From positions 59,775,311 to 59,839,310 of the forward strand of contig OX578282.1 in NCBI GenBank assembly GCA_951217055.1: DNA of 64,000 nucleotides. Direction: 5' to 3'. Below are positions 25,859-37,455 of this stretch, piece after piece. A program made the translations under genes and the position numbers. The notes beneath the pieces are model-generated. The model made no database searches and was not told the DNA's origin. It worked only from the letters and a program-made list of their open reading frames with translations. Position 1 is the first letter of the stretch. Each line of letters starts with the position of its first letter. The stretch is from Gerris lacustris (Eukaryota > Arthropoda > Insecta > Hemiptera > Gerridae).

Positions 25859-25998
25859 CACAAAGAGTACAAGAAACAAGAAATTATTAATAATTCACTA
25901 ACAAGGTAATGTTGGGATTCCATGTTTTAGGATACATTTGATTAAGATGTTATTGTATATTAATTGTCAATTGTGATTATTTCAGAAATAAACTATGA

Positions 25999-26033
25999 CT
26001 GAGGATGACCTTAAGTTGAAGGGTCGAAACGTC
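25999..26033 (+). other. Conserved hairpin motif CTGAGGAT...GGTCGAAACGTC
   Basis: CTGAGGA, a T, GACC-loop-GGTC, then GAAACGTC. The same pattern occurs at 50601-50630 (+) and 50462-50491 (-). The conserved boxes resemble a hammerhead ribozyme core (CUGANGA ... GAAA), but an extra T separates the first box from the stem, and I see no stem I. It is listed as a motif, not as a ribozyme. Confidence 0.4.
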
Positions 26034-26250
26034 TTGAAAACGATGTAATTGTATATCATTTTTTCACACCTAAAGTGGTCCATCACACATCCCTACTAAC
26101 AAGGTTAGTAAATCGTTATTTTGGTATATGCTCAAAATGGTTTTTGGCAGCGGACATGGGTGAAGTATTAAGGAAATTGAAGTCTATTTACATGGGTATC
26201 AGAAATTTATTTTTTTGTTAGAGCAAAATAAGTTGTGTAGAAAAGAGAAT

Positions 26251-26484
26251 GCACTTCTTTAGATTGTTACTCCCCTTATAAAGAAAACAAAGGGGAGTAA
26301 TAATCTAAAGAAGGTGTAAGGAATGTTCTTCTTTAGACTGTTACTCCTCTTATAAAAACAGAAGTGTGATATTCCTTTGTCCCAAAGTACATTGGACTAA
26401 ACATCACTTTGTCTTAATAGTTATTTAGTCTAAATCATTTATATTCTAAAACCACATTGGGGAGTATCAATCTAAAGAAGTACC
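26251..26484. mobile_element. MITE copy (GGGGAGTAAC family), 234 bp
   Basis: Left end GCACTTCTTTAGATTGTTAC and right end GGGGAGTATCAATCTAAAGAAGTACC form the terminal inverted repeats. It has one internal hairpin (GGGGAGTAATAATCTAAAGA / TTCTTTAGACTGTTACTCC) and the body 'TTTGTCCCAAAGTACATTGG'. It is full-length with no coding capacity. Confidence 0.88.
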
Positions 26485-26489
26485 GAAAA

Positions 26490-28370
26490 TAAATCTTACC
26501 TTCATTATAATTTCTTTGATTCGGTTATTTTAATTGATTTATTTATCACAATTTATTAAAAAAAGAAACACCTTTGAGAATTATTATAATTATTAAAGGT
26601 ACTTGATAGTATTAGTGATTATTTGAAACTTTTTAATCTCACACAATGCTCTAAAAACCGTGTGAACTAATAACTCAATTAATTTTATAGCTACGGTCGT
26701 TAAGAGTGCAATGGCTAAATGCTAACAGTAAAGTTGTCAAATAGATTGATCAGCGTTTACATTGTTAAAGGAACCGTAACAAATGTAAAACGTACAACCA
26801 TTTCATAAATTTAATAGAAGCTTGCGAGAAACGATCTCATAATCAGCTCAATTACATCACTCGGTACAAAACTTAAAAATGAAAGTGGTGGTTCCTAAAA
26901 TGCAAATATCTGGGGCGAATATAAGGCTTTAAGAGGCTCTTACCTTTACCTAAGTTCATAAATTTCTTAAAATGACAAGGAGAAAGATGCTTGCGGGGTT
27001 TTCGAAATATTGTTATTAATATAGTATCTTTGTTCGTAACTTTATAATCTGTAAAAGATATCTACAATTGCTTTGTTAGCCTTGTAAAAGGTTTAAAAGA
27101 TGTCATCTGTTGCTTGAATCCATATTCGGTTGTGAGAAGAGAAGGTATTAGAACAGTTTTTTTATTTCTCAGTGAAAGGTCTAAAGTTCAGAAATGTTAT
27201 GCAAAATGTCTGGAAGGTTTTTTCGGGCATCATTTTACCTTTTGGTTTGAGTACAAAAATCACCCTTACTCATATATGTGTTCCTTTTTTTCATGGGACT
27301 CTAATCCCGACATGTGTTTATAAAGAAATCCCCCCCTTGACGAAGCGAAAGTAAATATTACGTAAAAAGTATAAAATGAGAAGTAGAAATATATATATAT
27401 ATATAATAAAAGGGAGTAGGGGGAATGTACAGAAAAATATACGAAGTGATTTTTCTTCAATGAATGAGAAAATAGGAGGCGGAGGAAAGAGAGAGAGGCT
27501 TGCAAAGGAATCTTATAAAAGGAGGGTGATGAAATGGACAGAAAGGAGCTTTTGGCTTTAATGACCCGTGGAAGGACGAGTAAAGGGGAGCTCCCCCACC
27601 GGAGAAAAGGAGAGGTAAAAGTGATAAAGGTTGTTACGACATTGCAGAGCCAGGGCGAGGAACCCCAGGGAAGCTGAAGCTGGAGAGCACCGTGGTTACG
27701 CAAAACTCTTCTCCGACCATTGTATAGTAGAGACTCCCTTCTCTCGAGAACTGCTTTCACTACCTACATCTCATGCCAGTAGGGCGAATCCATCTGGAAA
27801 AAAAATAATATAATACTCACATGTTCCTCGTTTCTAATCAGGTAACAGGGCCTTAGCATACCGTCTATTATAACTAGACCAGGTCTGGAAAAGGAAATTG
27901 AGGGAAGAGATTTGATTTATGCGTCGGATAAGGAAGGCTTTGAAATTGTTCTATTAGTTTGAGATATTGCGATAACAGTATTCTATAGTGGTTTGTAACT
28001 ATCGTTAGATTCGAGTAATGCTGGTCATTTAAATACCATCTCAATAATATTATTCCGCAACCAATCATTTAAATATAAACTCATCTCTTGAATAATTTAG
28101 TCCTGCAACCAATCCAGATTGATAATTTTTAAGGGAGAGACAATTATTTATTCTAGAAATACAGAACTACTATTCCTATTCATCATCTTCCATAGTCCAT
28201 TTCATGGCATTTATGACTCAAATATATCGCATTTAATCGTTCATTGAAACACCTTTATAGCATTATTCATCTAATCGTAATAAGACAGCCCATGAGAAAA
28301 AAAAAGCAGCAAGCATATGAAGTACACCTACTCTCATTATCATATTAACGCTACTAAAAGCAAAAGTTAA
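26490..28370. other. Unannotated, with a GC-elevated patch at 27440-27800
   Basis: The patch at 27440-27800 is purine-rich on the plus strand and has overlapping open frames on both strands, the longest 164 codons on the minus strand (27760-27266). Its peptide is rich in hydrophobic and Tyr-Ile stretches derived from simple sequence and matches no family I know. A host exon or UTR in this patch is possible but unproven. Confidence 0.35.
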
Positions 28371-28602
28371 GGTACTTCTTTAGATTGTTACTCCCTTATG
28401 TTTTATTAAGAATATACTAAATAACTGACTAAATAACTAAGACAAAGGGATGTTTAGCCCAATGTACTTTGGGACAAAGGAATATCATACTTTTGTTTTT
28501 ACAAGAGGAGTAACAGTCTAAAGAGGAACATTCCGTAGACCTTCTTTAGATTGTTACTCCCCTCTGTTTTTTTATAAGGGGAGTAACATCTAAAGAAGTG
28601 CC
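28371..28602. mobile_element. MITE copy (GGGGAGTAAC family), 232 bp, likely target duplication
   Basis: Starts GGTACTTCTTTAGATTGTTA and ends GGGGAGTAACATCTAAAGAAGTGCC. The left flank AAAGTTAA and right flank AAAGTTAC match at seven of eight bases, suggesting an 8-bp target duplication with one change. It has one internal hairpin and the standard body. Confidence 0.88.
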
Positions 28603-28970
28603 AAAGTTACATCAATTTACAGAGTTTATTGTTGACGCATAAATTATTTCTAAAAATATATAGGTACAATTATAAAAATCAAGAATGCTTCAATGCTTGC
28701 ACATTTTTACATACAATTTCGTTCTATTTATAACTTCAAACAACTAATAATTGAAATGAACTATAGCTTTGACCAAAGCTATATCAATAAGTTAAACTTG
28801 CGTTACAAGGTAACTACACTTTCTGCTTATGTAACATATTTCTTAAATGGTCAAGAGAGAAATCGAATTTAAATTCGATGCATATCTTAATACTAATATT
28901 TAAATAATTTTATACACAACTGTTTACGTTATGAATCCTATTTTACTTTTACTTATAATATTATTCCTAA

Positions 28971-29317
28971 GGTACTTTTTTACTTTAGCACCCCCTTATA
29001 TTTCTTTGAGTTAATAGTTACCTAGACAAAGGAACATAATATACAGAATAGCATATATTCCTTAGTATAAATTACTATTAAGACGAAGGGATATTTGTTC
29101 CAATGTACCTTGGGACCAAGGAATATCACTCTTGTGTATATAATTGTGATCATGTCCCTTAGTTTAGTCTAATCAACAATTAAGACAAAGGAATATTAAA
29201 TATGAAATTTCCCCAGGATTCTCAATATCTTGGGGAGACAAACAGACAAACCTTTGAGACTTTTGTAGGGCAGACTATTTTTTTGAACCAAGGGGGGTGC
29301 TAAAGTAAAAAAGTGCC
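28971..29317. mobile_element. Related MITE subfamily, 347 bp
   Basis: Ends GGTACTTTTTTACTTTAGCA and its complement TGCTAAAGTAAAAAAGTGCC form ~26-bp inverted repeats with CCCCC/GGGGG. The body shares 'GACGAAGGGATATTTGTTCC' and 'AATGTACCTTGGGACCAAGG' with the main MITE family, so it is a diverged relative. It lacks the GGGGAGTAAC hairpin. Confidence 0.82.
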
Positions 29318-29789
29318 AAATTATGATTATGTATTTTAAATTTTTAGACTTTTGCTTAACTAATACGATTTAGAAAAAGGATACGTTTGCAGTATCTCAA
29401 AAGTTTCTGCGATACGGTGTTGATAATGGATCTTTGCGTCTTATAATAATACTTATTATAATATTTAATCTTTAAAGAGTAAATAAAAAAACTGAGCACA
29501 TATAATATATTGTCTTGAAAAGTTTGAGTACATATCGACTAAGCTATCTTGAAACTGGTTCACATAATTTGACTTTCACTGAAGCACGCTTTAATTTGTT
29601 AGCACATGTAGTTGATGAATTAGTGTACCTATTTCTTTCTACACTTTGACAAAAGTTTTGATTTTATTTAACTTTTGAATTTGAAGTTATTATTTTTATT
29701 TATTTGTTGATTCACCCTCTTATAATCGATTGTAGTTAATTATACTATTAATTTCTTATTAATTTTATCTTGGTAGTCGTTTTATATGC

Positions 29790-30392
29790 TAAAAAATCGG
29801 TCCGAGACAACTCAGACAAACTTTCTTATATACGAGTTTATAATTACTTAGCCCAGTGTTTCCATTTATTAGTTTTAAAATGTACATTTAAATATTATTG
29901 AACATTTCACCAAAATTTATCATAAAAATAACATTTCCTGGGCGGGGAATCGAACCCGGGCTCTCTCCGTCCGCGTTTTAAGCTAATATCTCAGGAACTA
30001 GATTTTTCCCGGGAAAACGGCTTATATCGTTGGATTCGTATTCAAATGGACTACATTTTAGAATTTTTTAATCAAAATCGTCGGAACCGTTTTCGAGAAA
30101 TAATTTTTTTTCATGTTTATTTCAGAGTTTTTGGGGGGTAGCGCCCCCAAATTTAGAGCTAAAATTCATTTCTCGATTTCGCCTCGGGGTATGATTTTTC
30201 TAAACATGTATGCCAAATTTCGTCAAAATCGGCCCAGTAGTTTAGGCTCCAGGCGTCTGCACAGACGACAGACAGATATTTTTTAAAAACCACTTTTTTG
30301 GACTCAGGGGACCTCAAATCGTGTAAATCCATCAAAATCTCAAAATCGAATTTTCGCGCCATCACAATACTTTCTCTTTATATGAGAAAGTA
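29790..30392 (-). repeat. Dispersed repeat family C, full copy (inverted)
   Basis: Left end AAAAAATCGGTCCGAGACAA, then ACTTTCTTATATA. The right end is the palindrome TACTTTCTCTTTATATGAGA... at 30369-30392. Internally it has CGGGGAATCGAACCCGGGC (tRNA T-arm-like, near 29945), 'CTCAGGAACTAGATTTTTCC', 'GGGGGGTAGCGCCCCC', the core CAAATTTCGTCAAAATCGG, and a CAGACGACAGACAG remnant. ~600 bp with no gene. Confidence 0.8.
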
Positions 30393-30399
30393 AAAAAAC

Positions 30400-31590
30400 A
30401 AAAAAAAAAAAAACAACAACAACAAACAAATAATCTCTAGTGAGCTTATTTTTTATAATCCATCCTTAAAGATGTTTCTATCGTTAGTAGCATGGTTCCT
30501 ACTTACAAATACGTGATCCTTTGTTCCATAAAATAAGAATTATGAGCTACTCTGAAACAAGAAGCAAGTATAATTCCGTCATTGCATTTCAGGTTACAAT
30601 AAATCGTAATGTGTATACTTGTAATATATATTTTAACACATTTTTTTTATCTGTAGTACAACCATTAATGATTTTTTTAAAATAACTCGTCAAAACCAAC
30701 AAATAAAAATGGTACTTTACTTAAAAAATAAAACTTTTTTGCAAGAAGTTTAAACAATATAAAGTTACGAAATAACTATGATAAACGACTTTCCATTTCT
30801 TTAAAGACACTGTCATCGCTCAAAGTCTATTAAAGTTGGCAACCTCTAATGCAGAACTCAGGAAAATGGAATTCTTATGTCTGTTTCTATTATTTGTTGT
30901 CCTCCACCTTATAATCTGACAAGATTCGGTCCGTTGATTTGTCGTTGTCCAAAAGAAGGTTGTAAAGTCAACTTTAGATTGTTTTGAGTTTCTATGGACT
31001 ATCTCTCTCCTCCCCCCCCCCGTTAACAAGAACTAAAAAAGAGAATATTATTAATGTTACACTGCTGGGAAGTTGTTACCCAACATGACTGGAGAGAGGG
31101 CTCGCAGACTGCGGCCTGAGCCTTGTTACGTCCGACCCCTCTTACTTTCCCTGACCTCATTTTACAAAAACTTTTAATATTTTACATCATACCCCCTCCC
31201 CCTTATCTTAACACATCTCCCCCTCCCCCTTATCTCAACACATCTCCTCCCCCCCCCCCCCCATTATGCAGTTCGTCCCACGCCATCGTTTCTCCCAATA
31301 CTTCAAATAATTTAATTTAGAAGGTTCATCTTAAATATAAATCTTCATATTAAGTCGTTAACCTTTTTAAAATTGCTACAGTTTCAAAGCACGTATTTAG
31401 ATTCACCTGATTCCCAGCCAATTTTCTATTATATTATTACTTAATTGTTTTATATATATTTTTCTTTTAGTATCTTAATCTAAAATAGACTGCCAATCAG
31501 TGTGGCACATAGCTTCCTTGCATCCTATCATGTACTTTATTGTTATATTAACATTAAAATTATAGTTATATTACATTATTCTTATATTGT
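30400..31590. other. Unannotated region
   Basis: Contains C-rich and pyrimidine-rich tracts at 31010-31022 and 31190-31262. A less AT-rich patch at 31070-31150 gives no exon I can defend. 31500-31540 matches the terminal 'GTGGCACATAGCTTCC' end of family A. Confidence 0.4.
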
Positions 31591-31594
31591 TTAT

Positions 31595-31920
31595 AGTGTA
31601 AAAACTACTAACAGTTTTAGCGATCTTTAATACTTCATAGCGGTGTCGCTGTTGGTTTTACTAAAAAATTGTATTTAAAAAAAATGTTTGTCTCATTGAC
31701 TAGATGAAGTTAGATTTTTTTCCGGACCTAAAATTCCAATTTAAAATTTGAAGTTCACGTTTACGTGAGCGTTGCTCGTGAACGCTTAGACGGATAACGT
31801 TGTCCAACGAACTCGTCCTGAGCATTGGTAAAATGAACATGTCTACCAAATTTCATCAAAATCGGTCGACATTTACTCAAGTTATCGTCGCACGTTTCAT
31901 AATTCGCGGACACACAGACC

Positions 31921-31956
<36 letters not shown>

Positions 31957-32090
31957 CGAGACCAAAAATGTTCCCTGATGTCTGAAACGGATTTCTGTCT
32001 TGGAATTTTTAAAATCGGAGGCATATAAGTTTTTCGTTCTCAAAAGTGAACACAATGCTCCCGTTACCTTCGGTAAGCTCGAAAGCAAAA
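31595..32090 (-). repeat. Dispersed repeat family B/A mosaic (inverted)
   Basis: The left part matches family B in reverse ('GTAAAAACTACTAACAGTTT', 'CGGTGTCGCTGTTGG', 'AACTCGTCCTGAGCATTGG', core CAAATTTCATCAAAATCGG). It then has (GACA)n at 31920-31955. The right part matches family A ('TTTCTGTCTTGGAATTTTTA', 'CCGTTACCTTCGGTAAGCTC'). The two families therefore join at the CTGT tract in this copy. Confidence 0.72.
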
Positions 32091-32717
32091 TACTACCTTT
32101 AAAGTATTTTATTTACTAGCAATCAAAATATCCTTAACTAAAATGCCTTTCGAACATAAGCGAACATTTTTGGACTCTGGTCACATTTTTGGTCTGACAG
32201 GCAGTCAACATTTTTGCGAACACATATATTTTTTAATAAAAATACTTGACCGATTTTGATGGTATTAAGATAGACATCAAAAAGCCCAACCTTCTCGCGC
32301 ATGCATAATTGCAGACACACTTTTATTTTAAAATCTAGCTCATACTTTATACTTCATGTAATATTTATGTGGCCATTTATCCAGTTATAAAACGTTGGGA
32401 GCTATACAGCTAAATTTGAAATATAATATATACTCGTATATTGAAATTGTGGATTATTGAAATTGTCACTCGTTGGTATCCGTCCGGTAAATTTTTTATG
32501 AAGTTCTGCGTCTGTTTACGTCCCACTGCGTGCATAAATAACAAAAAGGAACCTGACTTGATGAAATAAAGATATGATATTGATAAAAATAAGACAAGGG
32601 AGGCAGGAAACTGACAAAGTTTAAGGATATCTTTGTATTTTCTTTAGTCTTTCAAATATCTATCATCTATGTATTAAAATTTAAAAAAAATACGTGTGGT
32701 GTCGCAGGACACCCGGT

Positions 32718-33488
32718 AGGAACGAAGTTCCTTACATTTTTATTTAAATATAAATTATAAAATCACACTGCTAAGTAAGTATACATTGCTAACTACCTAT
32801 ACATGGCGGAGTTAGAAAAGAGACAAAATTAAAAGTAACAAACTGTTTGTACCTAGCAGAGTTAAGGCAAAATTAAAAGGAAATCATTATTTGTATCATT
32901 AAAGCAAGCGTCTTACTATAAATATATATTGAATATAAGAAAAAAGTTGATCATGATGAGTTTATAGTGAAAGATTATGTTAGTTAAAGGAGTTTGGATT
33001 GAAATAGGACTGTTTTCTACCTAACCGGCCAATTAATTTAAAATATTATAAAATATATCTCTTCCCTACTCTACAGCTTCTGCTTGTATCAGGGTGAAAT
33101 TTTACATGATTATATTTTATTTATTTATAAAACAAAGTGACATTTTTGACATATGTAACAAAAATAATCAAAACAAGTCAAGTAACAGGCTTCCTTAATA
33201 ACACTTTTTTCCGTCTTTGAAAGCTTACGTTTACGCGAGCGTTGCGCGTGAACACTTCGGCGGATAACGTTTTCCGACGAACTCAGCCTGGGCATTGGTA
33301 AAATGAACATGTGTACCAAATTTCATCTAATTCGGTGAGCTTTTACTCAAGTTATTGTCATCTGTAGATTTCATGACGGATTTTGCGTGACGGTGATTTT
33401 GTGATGGTTATTTTGTGACGGTGATTTTGGTCGTTATTTTCGGATTCACTCCCGGGCTCCAGAACGTGCCATAAGGAACTTCGTTCCA
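32718..33488 (-). repeat. Palindrome-ended repeat related to family B
   Basis: AGGAACGAAGTTCCTTA at 32718 and its complement ATAAGGAACTTCGTTCC at 33471 act as short terminal inverted repeats, and each contains its own palindrome GGAACGAAGTTCC. The right third carries the family B blocks 'GAGCGTTGCGCGTG', 'AACTCAGCCTGGGCATTGG' and 'CAAATTTCATCTAATTCGG'. ~770 bp. Bases 33489-34097 show nothing further. Confidence 0.65.
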
Positions 33489-34097
33489 AAAATAAAAAAA
33501 TAATAATAATATTTGCAAGCAAAAATCCTTTAAACAATAAATCGAATTAAATGATAATTTAACTAATATAATGATAACATTTAATATTGTAGCTTTATAG
33601 AGTATATTATTATAAAAGCAGTTGATTTCGAACCTGTCTTTTCCTTGTACAACTTTATAAAATCATTATAATATACATCTGACAAGTGTATAATAAAAAT
33701 AATGTGTCGATCCAATCTGGTTTTGTCCTTTTTTTGTGCGTGACTAAGTATTAAAAACCTATTATAATTTAAATATTGTTTCTTCTATAAAAAGTTAATA
33801 AATTAGAGAAAAACAACAACAGTAAATATGAAGGTCAAAATGAAGCGAATGTAGAAAATACTTTCGAAAATCATGAATTAAAAAAAAAAATACATATATT
33901 TTACTAATTATTAAGTGGGCTATTACCATATAAATTCCTTGAAATACACGTGTTGTTTAAGAGTTATATAACCTCTAAATTAAGAGGTATATATTTAAAT
34001 CAAAGTATCAATAAGGAAACAGGATAAAAGTATAACACAGATCAGTGGGAAAAGAATGAGTATGATAAGGGCAACATAATGAATATTAAAATAAATA

Positions 34098-35141
34098 CAG
34101 TAGAGCGTCGATTATCCGAACTAATGTTTTTTGGGGTGGTTCGGATAATCAAAAATTCGGATAATCGAAATTCACTAAAAATTTAAAAGGGAAGATGCAA
34201 CATTAATCAACCACGTTTATGCAAAAAGTATATTTGTTTTATTTATCTGGTACATAGTGAAAAAAATATATGAGTTGTATAACCTAAGATTAATTTGGCA
34301 TAAAGAAGGTTTTAATACTCGTCTGCTTAATTTTTTTACTTAATTTTTCCCTATAAATCTCGATTAGTCGAATCCCATGACGTGATTTAAAATTTTTCAG
34401 CCACTCAGAACCGCTCAGAAAGCTTCATGTTTAATTCCACTGCTTTATCGCACAATATGGGTCCAGATATGGATATGGGCTGTCCAGAGGCCCGTTTTTT
34501 CAACAAGCAAGTGAATGAAGCATCTTCCAACAATTTGGATTTCGTTTTTTTTTTTTTTGGTTTTACGATTTAAACTGCCCTCCTCACTGTCGAGATTAAG
34601 TGCACTTAACCTTGAGCAAGTTATTGAATCAGAATTATTTTTTATTCCCGTAATCGTTGATTTACCAACATCGAACTTGATAGCCACAATATGCCTTGGC
34701 TTTCACCTTTCTTCAGCCGCGTAATAATTTCCATTTTATCTTTTAATGAAAGCCCTACCCGTTTCCTTTTTGTCGACATTTTGTAAGTTTTACTTAAAAT
34801 ATCTAACTAATTAAATTTATACCTCACAATCAATTATTTGAAACTGAGAGCATTAACATAACCGACCAACAGAACAGAAAGGTATTAAATTCTACAAATA
34901 ATTCCACAAATTACATAGACAAACAAAAGTTAGTTCTTAGTAAACAAATGCTTAATGTCTACCTCGTTAAAATGAATTCATCGAAATCTGGGATCTCTTT
35001 ATACAGCAAACACCGCTCTTTCTAGGAATTAATTTAGCGGTGGACTTTAATTTATTTTTATTTTTTTTTTTTTTTCCATGAAGCTAGTTCGGATAATCGA
35101 ACGTTCGGATAACTGACGTACGGATAATCGATGCTCTACTG
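34098..35141 (-). mobile_element. Tigger/pogo-type DNA transposon relic (1,044 bp)
   Basis: Starts CAGTAGAGCGTCGATTATCC and ends GGATAATCGATGCTCTACTG, flanked by TA on both sides (34096-34097 and 35142-35143). This is the TA target duplication of the Tc1/mariner/pogo superfamily. Extra 'TTCGGATAATCGA' copies occur just inside each end. The interior encodes the N-terminal part of a Tigger transposase on the minus strand, broken by frameshifts. The DDE catalytic part is missing. Confidence 0.92.
34330..34779 (-). pseudogene. Tigger/CENP-B-like transposase, N-terminal fragment
   Basis: An ATG at 34779 opens a frame MSTKRKRVGLSLKDKMEII followed by RLKKGESQGI. This then shifts frame to VAIKFDVGKSTITGIKNN (from 34687), the psq-type helix-turn-helix of pogo/Tigger transposases and CENP-B. 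Further frameshifts expose 'RASGQPISISGPIL' and 'NFKSRHGIRLIEI', matching the second, CENP-B-type DNA-binding domain. At least two frameshifts and loss of the C-terminal catalytic domain make it a dead gene. The upstream neighbour is the terminal inverted repeat. Confidence 0.85.
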
Positions 35142-35289
35142 TATTTACAATGATATTCATAATAAAGAGAGTTATTAGTTTAACAGGATAATAATTGTGA
35201 GTGCACGTAATAAATATTTGAGAAAACAAATTCAGTTAAATAGGATCAGCTAAAATAGATAATTCCTTCATCATAGTTTAATAACGTGG

Positions 35290-36990
35290 GAGTATATCAT
35301 AATATATTCTAAACACAGTTATCAATTAAATAGTATGAGTACAACATAATTTACATTCTAAAAAGAGTTATCAGTTAAACAGGTTAAGAATGAGTTCAAC
35401 ACAATTTACATTGTAAAGAGAGTTAACAGTTAATCAGGATAGTATGAGTACAAAATAATTTACATTCTAAAGAGAGTTAACAGTTAAACAGAATAGTATG
35501 ATTACAACATAATTTACATTCTAAAGAGAGTTATCAGGTATACAGGATATTATGAGTGCAACATAATTTACATTCTGAAGAGAGTTATCAGTTAAAAAGG
35601 ATATTATGAGTACAGAATTATTTACATTCTAAAGAGACCAGGCAAACAGAATATTATAAGTGCAACATAATTTACATTCTGAAGAGAGTTATCAGTTAAA
35701 AAGGATAGTATGATTACAACATAATTTACATTCTAAAGAGAGTTATCAGTTAAAAAGGATATTATGAGTGAAACATAATTTACATTCTGAAGATAGTTAT
35801 CAGTTAAACAGGATAGTATGAGTACAAAATTATTAGTACAAAGGATATTATGAGTACAAAATTATTTACATTCTAAAGAGACCAGGTAAACAGGATATTA
35901 TAAGTGCAACATAATTTACATTCTAAAGAGAGTTATCAGTTAAAAAGGATATTATGAGTACAAAATTATTTACATTCTAAAGAGACCAGGTAAACAGGAT
36001 ATTATAAGTGCAACATAATTTACATTCTGAAGAGAGTCGTCAGTTAAAAAGGATATTATGAGTACAATATAATTTACACTCTGAAGAGAGTTATCAGTTA
36101 AACAGGTTAAGTGTATAAGTACAATACAATATACATTGTAAAGAGAGTTATCAGTTAATCAGGATAGTATGAGTACAAAATAATTTACATTCTAAAGAGA
36201 GTTAACAGTTAAACAGAATAGTATGATTACAACATAATTTACATTCTAAAGAGAGTTATCAGGTATACAGGATATTATGAGTGCAACATAATTTACATTC
36301 TGAAGAGAGTTATCAGTTAAAAAGGATATTATGAGTACAGAATTATTTACATTCTAAAGAGACCAGGCAAACAGAATATTATAAGTGCAACATAATTTAC
36401 ATTCTGAAGAGAGTTATCAGTTAAAAAGGATAGTATGATTACAACATAATTTACATTCTAAAGAGAGTTATCAGTTAAAAAGGATATTATGAGTGCAACA
36501 TAATTTACATTCTGAAGATAGTTATCAGTTAAACAGGATAGTATGAGTACAAAATTATTAGTACAAAGGATATTATGAGTACAAAATTATTTACATTCTA
36601 AAGAGACCAGGTAAACAGGATATTATAAGTGCAACATAATTTACATTCTAAAGAGAGTTATCAGTTAAAATGGATATTATGAGTACAAAATTATTTACAT
36701 TCTAAAGAGACCAGGTAAACAGGATATTATAAGTGCAACATAATTTACATTCTGAAGAGAGTCGTCAGTTAAAAAGGATATTATGAGTACAATATAATTT
36801 ACACTCTGAAGAGAGTTATCAGTTAAACAGGTTAAGTGTATAAGTACAATACAATATACATTGTAAAGAGAGTTATCAGTTAAACAGGATAGTATGAGTG
36901 CAACATAATTTACATTCAAAAGAGAGTTATCAGTTAAACAGTAAACAGGATAGTATGAGTACCACATAATTTACATTCTAAAGAGAGTTA
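35290..36990. repeat. Satellite array, ~54-bp unit with 725-bp higher-order period
   Basis: The unit 'AATTTACATTCTAAAGAGAG' + 'TTATCAGTTAAACAGGATAG' + 'TATGAGTACAACAT' repeats over ~1.7 kb with variant units ('CCAGGTAAACAGG', 'TTATTAGTACAAAGG'). The marker TTGTAAAGAGAG recurs at 35411, 36136 and 36861, exactly 725 bp apart. The variant GGCAAACAGA recurs at 35641 and 36366, also 725 bp apart. Two adjacent higher-order copies are thus almost identical. Minus-strand frames are satellite artefacts. Confidence 0.93.
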
Positions 36991-37091
36991 TCAGTTAAGA
37001 AAACTTATTACTATCAATGTGTTAACTGGCAAGCACATTTGTTCCATAATGATATTACATTACTGTTGTCGATATGGTGAGATGTGTAAAA

Positions 37092-37455
37092 GAACACTGA
37101 GCATCGTATCGAGGTGTATAAAGTGGCTGATGTTTCCATGCTCTAATGACCTCATATATCGATAGGTCATAGAAAGAAAAGAACACTGAGCATCGTTCCG
37201 AGGTGGATAAAGTGGCTGATGTTTCCATGCTCTAATGACCTCATATATCGATAGGTCATAGAACGATAAGAACACTGAACATCGTTCGAGGTGGATATAG
37301 TGGCTGATGTTTCCATGCTCTAATGACCTCATATATCGATAGGTCATAGAAAGAAAAGAACACTGAACATCGTTCCGAGGTGGATATAGTGGCTGATGTT
37401 TCCATGCTCTAATGACCTGATAGTAATATCGATGGGTCGTAGAAAGAAAAGAACA
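37092..37455. repeat. Tandem array, 89-bp unit, ~4 copies
   Basis: GAACACTGAGCATCG starts at 37092, 37181, 37270 and 37358, and a decayed copy at 37451. Each unit holds 'GTGGCTGATGTTTCCATGCT' and 'CTCATATATCGATAGGTCAT'. The long minus-strand frame through it results from the period being close to a multiple of three. 37456-38600 shows only AT-rich sequence without a supported feature. Confidence 0.92.

Noticed and set aside
27266..27760. 164-codon minus-strand frame, the longest outside the retrotransposon
   Set aside because: The peptide is a patchwork of simple-sequence translation with no domain, there is an overlapping frame on the other strand, and no splice signals fit. It is kept only as a GC-elevated patch.
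31123..31320. 65-codon Pro-rich frame
   Set aside because: It comes from C-rich simple sequence, with no family or splice support.
36695..37347. 90- and 95-codon minus-strand frames with internal amino-acid repeats
   Set aside because: They are translations of the 54-bp and 89-bp satellites.
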